Source of the DNA: an uncultured Clostridia bacterium
GTDB lineage: Bacteria > Bacillota > Clostridia > Christensenellales > Borkfalkiaceae
Direction: 5' to 3'
Length of the DNA: 5,630 nucleotides
NCBI GenBank assembly: GCA_944338265.1
Contig: CALVLO010000161.1
Location: 1-5,630 of the forward strand
Each line of letters begins with the position of its first letter. Position 1 is the stretch's first letter. The translations under genes were made by a program, and so were the position numbers. The notes under the pieces are model-generated. The model saw only the letters and a program-made list of their open reading frames with translations. It ran no database searches and was not told where the DNA came from. Positions 1 through 5,052 of this stretch are shown here, piece after piece.

Positions 1-22
1 GGGGAGGAAAAAAGGGGAATGT

Positions 23-48
23 GGGGAGAAGGGTGCGGGGCGAGTGGG
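23..48 (+). other. G-quadruplex motif
   Basis: Four G runs are present: GGGG (23-26), GGG (31-33), GGGG (37-40) and GGG (46-48). The loops are 4, 3 and 5 nt, which fits the usual G3+ N1-7 pattern on the + strand. In a block this rich in G, some such motifs are expected by composition alone. Confidence 0.5.
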
Positions 49-299
49 AATGGAAGAAGAGAAGGAAAAAAGAAAAGAGACGTGGAGGGGAAGGCGGGAA
101 AAGTTGGGAAGGTCATGGAAATGAAGGAGAGGATGGGGGCAATGGGGTAAGGGAGTAGCGGAAATGAGCGGGCGGGGTGTGTCGGCGAGGAAGAAAAAGT
201 TTGAGGGAGGGAAGCGGAGAAGGAGACGGGGGAGGGGGATGGGAACATATCGGAAGGGATGAGGGGTGAGGGGGTGGCAGGAAGAGTACGGGGGCGGTT

Positions 300-328
300 G
301 GGAGAAAAAAGGAAGAGAAAAAAGAGGG
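300..328. repeat. Perfect purine mirror repeat (triplex/H-DNA candidate)
   Basis: The arm at 300-311 (GGGAGAAAAAAG) is followed by a 5-nt centre (GAAGA, 312-316) and its exact mirror at 317-328 (GAAAAAAGAGGG). It lies inside an uninterrupted 37-nt purine run. A homopurine mirror repeat is the known requirement for an intramolecular triplex under supercoiling. Whether it forms one here is inference. Confidence 0.6.
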
Positions 329-627
329 GGGAGGGGCAGAGAGAACGGAGAGGAGGGCGTAGAGATGGAGAGACGGGAGTAGAAGGGAGAGATAGGAGAA
401 AGCAGAGAAAACAGAGAGAACGGAGGAAGCCGAGGGGAGGGCATGGGTGGCGAAGCGGGAGAGAAAGGGGAGAAGAAGGAGAAGAAAGAGAAATAGGAAA
501 GGGAGTGGCGGAGGAGGAGAAAAGGAGGGGCGAGAAATAGGGGTGGGGAGAAACAAGGAGCAAACGAGGGGGATGGGAAGGCAAGGGAAATGGTCGGGCG
601 AGAAAGGTGAAATAGGATGGAGAAGAA

Positions 628-1120
628 GGCAGAGAAAGCAGAGAGGAGAGAAGTGGTGGTGAAGGGGAAGGGGGAAGAGAGGAGAGAGGGAGAGGCAGGA
701 GAAGAAGGGGGAAGCGTGTGGAGGATAGGGCAGGGCAGGGGGAGTGAAGAGGGGAAGAGATGGGAGAGCAGGGAAACAGAGGAAGGAGAGAACGGAGAAG
801 GAGAAAATTGGGCAGCGGAGGCGGAGAGGATGGAGAAAGCAAAGAGGGGGTAGGAGAAGAAGGAAGGTGAGAGGGAGAGGACAGAGAAAGCAGAGAGGGG
901 AGTAGCGGTGGTGAAGGGGGAAGGGAGGAGAGATGGAGAGGCAGGAGAAGAGGGGGAGGAGAAAGCAGAGCGGAAGGCAGGAGAAGAAGGGGAAGAAGGG
1001 GGATGGAGAAGGAGGGGCGGGATGGAGGAAAGGACAGGGCAGGGGGAGTGAAGAGGGAAATAGAGGGGAGGACAGAGAAAGCAGAGAGAAGGGCAGGGGG
1101 AGTGAAGTGGGGAAGAGAGG
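628..1120 (+). repeat. Imperfect composite GA-rich repeat, about three copies
   Basis: Three short modules recur. Module R, with core CAGAGAAAGCAGAGAG, lies at 630-645, 882-897 and 1073-1088. Module T, GGCAGGAGAAGAAGGGG, lies at 694-710 and 976-992, with a one-base-shorter form near 940-955. Module S, with core GGGCAGGGGGAGTGAAG, starts at 733, 1037 and 1091, and each copy extends to about 28 nt. The order R-T-S holds in the first two copies (about 628-878 and 879-1069); the third (1070-1120) has R and S without T. Similarity between the first two copies extends well beyond the R core, over about 80 nt (628-711 against 879-957). A degenerate R-like stretch also occurs near 397-421. This looks like local duplication within the purine-rich block. 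Confidence 0.7.
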
Positions 1121-1251
1121 GGAGAGGAGAGAGAAAAGAAGAGCGGGGGGAAGGGTTGAGAAGTGGAGAAGTGGAGAAAGGAGGAAGGGAGGGGTGGCAC
1201 GTTTTGGGGGCGGGCGGCATAGGATGGAGGGAATACGATGCGGCGGGGACG

Positions 1252-1256
1252 GGAGG
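1252..1256 (+). promoter_or_regulatory. Ribosome binding site of the ZIP transporter
   Basis: GGAGG ends six bases before the ATG at 1263, the standard spacing. It fixes the start there, rather than at the upstream in-frame ATG at 1224 or the far-upstream one at 933. The purine block contains many similar GGAGG strings by chance, so position relative to the protein's first membrane segment is what makes this one believable. Confidence 0.7.
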
Positions 1257-1262
1257 AAGGCA

Positions 1263-2036
1263 ATGGCGTGGTTTCTGGCACTCGATGTGTGGCTTCAAGC
1301 GCTGCTTGCCGCGCTCTTTATGTATTTTATGACGGCGCTCGGCGCCTCCTTTGTCCTCTTTGCGCGCCGACCAAAAGAGAGCGTGTTTACGCTGCTCTTG
1401 GGGTTTTCTGCGGGGATCATGATCGCGGCGAGCTTCTTCTCGCTGCTGCTTCCCGCCATCGAGCAGGCGGGCGCGCTCCCTGCCTATCTGCCCGCGACGG
1501 TCGGCTTTCTCCTCGGCGGGGCGTTCATTGTGGGGAGCGATGCGCTCCTCACGCGCAGTAAGCGGACGTTTGCCGCGGTGGGGGACCGCCGCACGGCGCT
1601 CCTCTACTTTGCCGTGACGCTGCACAACATCCCGGAGGGGATGGCGGTGGGCGTTGCGTTTGCGCTCTCGCCGCTCGCGCCCGCGGCGGCGTATTCGGCG
1701 CTTTTGTTGGGGCTGGGCATTGCCGTGCAGAACTTTCCGGAGGGCATGTGCGTTGCCTTCCCCATGCGCGCCAAGGGGATGAGCCCCGTAAAGAGCTTTC
1801 TCTTTGCGCAGGGTTCGGGGGCGGTGGAGGTGCCCGCGTGCGTGCTGGGCGCGCTTGCGGCGGGGCTGATCGGCTCCCTGCTGCCGTGGGCGCTCGCCTT
1901 TTCGGCGGGGGCGATGATCGCCGTTGTGTGTTCCGAGCTCATCCCCGAATGTTTTTCGTCCGGCAAGATGCTCGCCTCGGCGGGCGTTGTGGCGGGATTT
2001 TGCGTGATGATGCTGCTCGATGTGGCGCTCGGGTGA
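1263..2036 (+). CDS. ZIP-family divalent metal transporter (GufA/ZupT-like)
   Basis: This 257-aa inner-membrane protein probably imports zinc or a related divalent cation. It is almost entirely hydrophobic segments, as expected for the eight-helix ZIP fold. The two signature helices are clear: HNIPEGMAVG at residues 121-130 (H121, N122, E125) and QNFPEG at 156-161 (Q156, N157, E160), which carry the transmembrane metal site in this family. SELIPE at 224-229 supplies a further conserved acidic residue in the next-to-last helices. The Q at the start of the second motif resembles the GufA branch. The loop before the first motif (about 95-115) is short and not His-rich. The frame stays open upstream to 933, but that part is low-complexity purine-block translation and is excluded. 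A GGAGG site supports ATG 1263. No promoter or clear terminator was found. Metal specificity cannot be told from sequence. Confidence 0.9.
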   Translation: MAWFLALDVWLQALLAALFMYFMTALGASFVLFARRPKESVFTLLLGFSAGIMIAASFFSLLLPAIEQAGALPAYLPATVGFLLGGAFIVGSDALLTRSKRTFAAVGDRRTALLYFAVTLHNIPEGMAVGVAFALSPLAPAAAYSALLLGLGIAVQNFPEGMCVAFPMRAKGMSPVKSFLFAQGSGAVEVPACVLGALAAGLIGSLLPWALAFSAGAMIAVVCSELIPECFSSGKMLASAGVVAGFCVMMLLDVALG

Positions 2037-2062
2037 AGGGGGCGTTCCCCGCCGTTTGCCCG

Positions 2063-2076
2063 CGCGAAAATTCGCG
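2063..2076. other. Small inverted repeat after the ZIP gene
   Basis: CGCGAA (2063-2068) and TTCGCG (2071-2076) form a short perfect inverted repeat separated by two A's. On the + strand it is followed by A's rather than T's, so it does not look like an intrinsic terminator for the ZIP gene. It lies about 20 bp upstream of the purE promoter and could be a protein site or chance. Confidence 0.3.
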
Positions 2077-2095
2077 AAAAAATCCCCCCGAACGC

Positions 2096-2124
2096 TTGAC
2101 GGGGCAACGGAAAATTGCTATAAT
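2096..2124 (+). promoter_or_regulatory. Housekeeping (sigma-A type) promoter of the pur operon
   Basis: The -35 element TTGACG (2096-2101) is separated by exactly 17 bp from a perfect -10 TATAAT (2119-2124). A TGC at 2116-2118 adds the extended -10 TG motif. Predicted transcription start is about 2131, giving a purE leader near 180 nt. It is the only convincing promoter seen in the window and probably drives purE, purC, purF and purM. A CCGAAC string at 2088-2093, just upstream of the -35, resembles the core of the Bacillus PurBox, but the flanks do not match well. Confidence 0.85.
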
Positions 2125-2130
2125 ATTGTC

Positions 2131-2196
2131 ATGAAAAGCGCGGTGGGTTTCTGCGTGTGGCAGAAGAAGAGGCAAACTTCACAGCGGGTTCGGTAG
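2131..2196 (+). CDS. Possible 21-aa leader peptide, doubtful
   Basis: ATG at 2131 opens a 21-codon frame ending in TAG at 2194-2196. The peptide has no recognisable motif but a basic second half (QKKRQTSQRVR). The stop codon abuts the first base of the main leader hairpin (2197), a geometry familiar from attenuators. Against it: the ATG coincides with the predicted transcription start and has no Shine-Dalgarno sequence, so it would have to be translated leaderless or from an earlier start site. Short frames of this size arise easily by chance. Confidence 0.15.
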   Translation: MKSAVGFCVWQKKRQTSQRVR

Positions 2197-2296
2197 GCAG
2201 TTTTTTTCGCATAGAAAGAAACTGCTCCTTTTCATTTTCAACGCTATTTTTCAAGCGGCAAGAAGGGCGATATCACGCGGGCGCTGCCCGCTTTAC

Positions 2297-2301
2297 GGAG
2301 G
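2297..2301 (+). promoter_or_regulatory. Ribosome binding site of purE
   Basis: GGAGG lies eight bases before the ATG at 2310. It selects this start over the in-frame GTG at 2157, whose extra 51 residues have no counterpart in PurE and would read through the leader hairpins. Hairpin 3 of the leader ends at 2291, close enough to affect access to this site. Confidence 0.85.
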
Positions 2302-2309
2302 TTTTTGCG

Positions 2310-2804
2310 ATGAAAAAAGTGGCAGTCATCATGGGAAGCGACAGCGATCTTCCCGTCGTGGAGAAGGCGTTCTCCGTCTTTGAGGAGTACGGCGTTCCCT
2401 ACGAAGTACACGTATATTCCGCACACCGCACGCCCGTGGAGGCAAAGGCGTTTGCGCAGGGCGCGGCGGAGGCGGGGTTCGGCGCCATCATTGCGGCGGC
2501 GGGCAAGGCGGCGCACCTTGCGGGTTCGCTTGCGGCGAACACCGTGCTCCCCGTGATCGGCATCCCCGTGAAGAGCTCCACGCTCGACGGGCTGGACGCC
2601 CTTCTTTCCACCGTGCAGATGCCTGCGGGCATCCCCGTGGCGACCGTCGCCATCGACGGCGCGCAGAACGCGGCGCTGCTTGCGGTGCAGATCCTCGCTG
2701 TTTCGGACAACGCGCTCAGGGACAAGCTCCTTGATGCGAGAAGGGCGGCGGCGGAGAAGGTGCTCAAAAAGGATGCGGAGATCGCCGCAAAGTACAACAA
2801 GTAA
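2310..2804 (+). CDS. purE: PurE, N5-carboxyaminoimidazole ribonucleotide mutase (class I)
   Basis: This 164-aa cytoplasmic enzyme forms 4-carboxyaminoimidazole ribonucleotide (CAIR) in IMP synthesis, by moving the carboxyl group of N5-CAIR. The length is normal for single-domain PurE. Visible motifs are GSDSD at residues 9-13 (phosphate/ribose site), SAHRTP at 37-42 with the general acid/base H39, AAGKAAHLAG at 63-72, KSSTLDGLD at 88-96, QMPAGIPV at 103-110 and NAALLA at 120-125. The AHL and KSS..DGLD..QMP pattern is class I; class II enzymes, which use CO2 directly, carry a GRSN-type segment instead. The AHLPG motif of E. coli PurE reads AHLAG here. It is the first gene of the pur operon, 32 nt before purC, behind its own promoter. 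No purK, the usual partner that makes N5-CAIR, follows it. The start is set by GGAGG at 2297. Confidence 0.97.
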   Translation: MKKVAVIMGSDSDLPVVEKAFSVFEEYGVPYEVHVYSAHRTPVEAKAFAQGAAEAGFGAIIAAAGKAAHLAGSLAANTVLPVIGIPVKSSTLDGLDALLSTVQMPAGIPVATVAIDGAQNAALLAVQILAVSDNALRDKLLDARRAAAEKVLKKDAEIAAKYNK

Positions 2805-2819
2805 AAAATTTTTAGGATT

Positions 2820-2833
2820 GAAGGAGATATACA
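2820..2833 (+). promoter_or_regulatory. Ribosome binding site region of purC
   Basis: GAAGGAGATATACA carries a strong AAGGAG, with ten bases between the G at 2826 and the ATG at 2837. From memory, these 14 bases match the phage T7 gene 10 leader used in expression vectors. The flanking bases differ, so this is convergence on a good site and not vector sequence. Confidence 0.8.
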
Positions 2834-2836
2834 GCA

Positions 2837-3550
2837 ATGGAAAAGACCGTACAGCTCTACGAGGGCAAGGCAAAGAAGGTGTACGCCACGGCGGACGAGA
2901 ATTTGTGCATCGTCTCGTATAAGGACGATGCGACCGCGTTCAACGGGCTGAAGAAGGGCACGATCGCGGGCAAGGGCGTTGTGAACAACCGCATGACCAA
3001 CATGCTTATGCAGATCCTCGAAAAGGCGGGCGTTCCCACCCACTTTGTGAAGGAGCTCTCCGACCGCGATACCGTTGTGAAGAAGGTGCAGATCGTCCCG
3101 CTCGAGGTCATCATCCGCAACGTTTCCGCGGGCTCGTTTGCAAAGCGCTACGGCGTGGAGGAGGGCATCGTCTTTGACGAGCCCACCATCGAGTTCTCGT
3201 ACAAGAACGACGATCTGGGCGATCCGCTCATCAACTCCTATCACGCCCTGGCGCTCCGCCTTGCGACGAAGGAGGAGATCGAGACGATCAAGAAGTACGC
3301 CTTCCGTGTGAACGAAGTCTTAAAAGCATACTTTTTGCACCTCGGCGTAAAGCTCATCGACTTCAAGCTCGAGTTCGGGCGGCTCAAGGACGGGACCATC
3401 GTTCTTGCCGATGAGATCAGCCCCGATACCTGCCGTTTCTGGGACGCCAAGACCAACGAGAAGCTCGATAAAGACCGCTTTCGCCGCGATATGGGTGGCG
3501 TGGAAGACGCTTATGCGGAAATCTTTAAGCGCGTTTCCAAGGGAGAGTGA
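2837..3550 (+). CDS. purC: PurC, SAICAR synthetase
   Basis: Phosphoribosylaminoimidazole-succinocarboxamide synthase (237 aa, the usual bacterial length) joins aspartate to CAIR using ATP, giving SAICAR in the IMP pathway. The N-terminal LYEGKAKKVY (residues 7-16) is the ATP-binding glycine/lysine loop. Then come KDDATAFNG (29-37), GKGVVNN (45-51), the signature PLEVIIRNVSAGS (88-100), LGDPLI (127-132), DFKLEFG (175-181), DEISPDTCRFWD (192-203) and DKDRFRRDMG (211-220). All hallmark segments are intact, and nothing suggests truncation or frameshift. It uses the CAIR made by PurE, encoded directly upstream. Its TGA overlaps the purF start by one base, indicating translational coupling. Regulation is presumably through the shared promoter upstream of purE. 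Confidence 0.98.
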   Translation: MEKTVQLYEGKAKKVYATADENLCIVSYKDDATAFNGLKKGTIAGKGVVNNRMTNMLMQILEKAGVPTHFVKELSDRDTVVKKVQIVPLEVIIRNVSAGSFAKRYGVEEGIVFDEPTIEFSYKNDDLGDPLINSYHALALRLATKEEIETIKKYAFRVNEVLKAYFLHLGVKLIDFKLEFGRLKDGTIVLADEISPDTCRFWDAKTNEKLDKDRFRRDMGGVEDAYAEIFKRVSKGE

Positions 3551-5022
3551 TGCGTATGGAGCATGAGATCCACGAAGAGTGCGGCGTGTTCGGCATCTTT
3601 GCGCCCGAGGCGCAGACGGTTGCGCAGACCTGTTACTATGCCCTGTTTGCCCTGCAGCACCGCGGGCAGGAATCGGCGGGCATCGTCGTCAACAACGACG
3701 GCGTGTTCAATGCGTATAAGGATGTGGGGCTCGTCAACGACGTGTTCACTTCCGAAGTGCTCGCAAAGCTCGGGCTAGGCAATATGGCGATCGGGCATGT
3801 GCGCTACGGCACCACGGGCACGAGCGGAAGGGAGAATGCGCAGCCCATCGTCGTCAATCACCTGAAGGGCAACATGGCGCTCGCGCACAACGGCAACCTC
3901 ATCAACGCGACGGAGCTGAGAGCCGAGCTCGAAAACGAGGGCTGCATCTTCCATACCACTTCGGATACCGAGGTCATCGCCTATGTGATCACCCGCGAGC
4001 GTGTGAAGGCGCGCTCCATCGAGGAGGCGGTGCTCGCCGCCATGAAGCGGCTGAAAGGAGCGTATTCGCTCGTTGTGATGTCGCCCTCCAAGCTCATCGC
4101 CGCGCGCGATCCGCACGGGTTCCGCCCGCTCTGCTTCGGCAAGCGGGACGACGGGAGCTACCTCGTCGCCTCCGAATCCTGCGCGCTCAACGCGGTGGGG
4201 GCGCACAAGGTGCGCGAAGTGGAGCCGGGGGAGATGCTCGTCATCACCAAGGACGGCGTGAAGAGCGATACCACCCAATGCGGCGGCAAGAAGACGCTTT
4301 GCGTGTTCGAGTACTTTTACACTGCCCGCCCCGATTCGGAGATCGACGGCTGCTATGTGCACGATGCGAGAAAGCGCGCGGGCGCGTTCCTCTATGAAAA
4401 GTATAAGATCGATGCGGATATCGTTGTCGGCGTGCCCGATTCGGGGCTGGACGCGGCGCTCGGCTACGCGCAGGCTTCGGGCATCCCTTACGGCATCGGC
4501 TTTTTGAAGAACAAGTATATCGGCAGAACGTTCATCGCGCCCGATCAGAAGATGCGCGAGGACAGGGTGAAGATCAAGCTCAACGTCATCGCTTCGGCGG
4601 TGCGCGGCAAGCGCGTCATTCTGGTGGACGACTCCATCGTCCGCGGGACGACGAGCCGACCCATCGTCAAGCAGTTGCGCGATGCGGGCGCCAAGGAGGT
4701 GCACTTCCTCTCCTCCGCGCCCAAGTTCCTCAACCCCTGCTACTACGGGACGGACATCGACTCGCGCGAGAACCTCATCGCCTGCCATCATTCCGAAGAG
4801 GAGATCGCAAAGATCATCGGCGCCGATTCCGTCGGCTATCTGGATATCGACCACGCGCGGCGGCTGACGGGCGAGTACAGCGATACCTTCTGCTGCGCCT
4901 GCTTTGACGGCGTGTATCCCACCGAGATCCCCGTCTCGGCGGAAAAGAGCCGCTTCGAGCAGCGCCCCATCGCGACGCGCCCCATCAGCGAAAATCCCAA
5001 ATTCCAAAAAAAGAAAGATTGA
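3550..5022 (+). CDS. purF: PurF, glutamine PRPP amidotransferase
   Basis: Amidophosphoribosyltransferase (490 aa) catalyses the first committed step of purine synthesis: PRPP plus glutamine gives phosphoribosylamine. The N-terminal Ntn glutaminase domain begins at C11 (CGVFGIF), preceded by a ten-residue propeptide like the 11-residue one cleaved in B. subtilis PurF. HVRYGTTG (83-90), HNGNL (113-117) and SDTE (138-141) complete the glutamine site. The C-terminal phosphoribosyltransferase domain carries the PRPP loop VILVDDSIVRGTTS (356-369). Cysteines matching the four [4Fe-4S] ligands of the B. subtilis enzyme are present: C251, C397, C448 and C451. The two extra cysteines C449 and C412 have no counterpart there. 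The start overlaps the purC stop as TGATG; ATG at 3556 is a possible alternative, shortening the propeptide by two residues. Family feedback inhibition by nucleotides is expected but not visible here. Confidence 0.98.
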   Translation: MRMEHEIHEECGVFGIFAPEAQTVAQTCYYALFALQHRGQESAGIVVNNDGVFNAYKDVGLVNDVFTSEVLAKLGLGNMAIGHVRYGTTGTSGRENAQPIVVNHLKGNMALAHNGNLINATELRAELENEGCIFHTTSDTEVIAYVITRERVKARSIEEAVLAAMKRLKGAYSLVVMSPSKLIAARDPHGFRPLCFGKRDDGSYLVASESCALNAVGAHKVREVEPGEMLVITKDGVKSDTTQCGGKKTLCVFEYFYTARPDSEIDGCYVHDARKRAGAFLYEKYKIDADIVVGVPDSGLDAALGYAQASGIPYGIGFLKNKYIGRTFIAPDQKMREDRVKIKLNVIASAVRGKRVILVDDSIVRGTTSRPIVKQLRDAGAKEVHFLSSAPKFLNPCYYGTDIDSRENLIACHHSEEEIAKIIGADSVGYLDIDHARRLTGEYSDTFCCACFDGVYPTEIPVSAEKSRFEQRPIATRPISENPKFQKKKD

Positions 5023-5024
5023 TC

Positions 5025-5036
5025 GCGCAAAAGCGC
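5025..5036 (+). other. Small hairpin between purF and purM
   Basis: GCGC (5025-5028), an AAAA loop and GCGC (5033-5036) lie in the 30-nt gap between the genes. There is no T tract after it, so it is not a terminator. It may slightly stabilise or separate the messages, or be chance. Confidence 0.25.
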
Positions 5037-5052
5037 ACCACAAGGTGACGTT

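Larger units (their letters stand above)
1..1200. repeat. Purine-rich low-complexity block without genes
   Basis: The + strand is almost all G and A; sampled 60-nt lines contain only 4 to 7 pyrimidines, mostly isolated. The longest uninterrupted purine runs I find are 37 nt each (300-336 and 457-493). Open frames occur on both strands, but they are a by-product of composition: with T rare on + there are few stop codons. Their products are Arg/Gly/Glu/Lys mixtures on + and Pro/Ser/Leu/Phe mixtures on -, with no recognisable domain. The repeat spacings inside the block (251 and 191 nt) are not multiples of three, which also argues against coding. Composition changes sharply at about 1198-1210, just before the ZIP transporter gene. 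I see no RNA gene, promoter or mobile-element ends here. Function is unknown; the block extends past the left edge of the window. Confidence 0.85.
2131..2301 (+). promoter_or_regulatory. Structured 5' leader of purE, class unrecognised
   Basis: Three hairpins can be drawn. Hairpin 1 pairs TTCTGC 2149-2154 with GCAGAA 2160-2165 (5-nt loop). Hairpin 2 pairs 2197-2208 with 2214-2225, 12 bp with one G-U and a GCATA loop. Hairpin 3 pairs GCGGGC 2277-2282 with GCCCGC 2286-2291, ending six bases before the purE ribosome site. In addition, ATGAAAAG at the predicted RNA 5' end (2131-2138) is complementary to CTTTTCAT at 2228-2235, which would enclose hairpins 1 and 2. Hairpin 2 is followed by a pyrimidine-rich tail (2226-2239) with T runs, which could be a weak attenuator. 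I do not see the conserved sequences of purine, PRPP, ZTP or T-box elements. Regulation is inferred, not shown. Confidence 0.45.

Noticed and set aside
113..556. 147-codon minus-strand frame, rich in Pro, Ser, Leu and Phe, which could be mistaken for a membrane protein.
   Set aside because: It is the polypyrimidine complement of the purine block; its hydrophobicity comes from CTT/TTC/CCT codons. No start context or family pattern is visible.
1156..1225. TTGAGA at 1156 and TAGGAT at 1220 as promoter boxes for the ZIP gene.
   Set aside because: They are too far apart to pair with each other, and neither has a partner at 16-18 bp spacing.
933..1262. N-terminal extension of the ZIP transporter: the frame is open for 110 codons upstream of ATG 1263.
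   Set aside because: It translates the purine repeats into low-complexity Arg/Gly/Glu/Lys sequence, has no homologous counterpart in ZIP proteins, and a proper GGAGG site precedes ATG 1263. The frame is open only because T is rare.
2039..2054. GGGG-CGTT-CCCC hairpin after the ZIP stop codon as a terminator.
   Set aside because: The stem is only four pairs and no T tract follows.
2157..2309. Upstream GTG start extending purE by 51 residues.
   Set aside because: The extra residues do not match PurE, the stretch contains the leader hairpins, and GGAGG sits before ATG 2310.
2820..2833. Fourteen bases matching the phage T7 gene 10 ribosome site, suggesting vector contamination.
   Set aside because: The flanks are the natural end of purE and start of purC, and the match stops before the start codon, so chance convergence on an efficient site is the better explanation.
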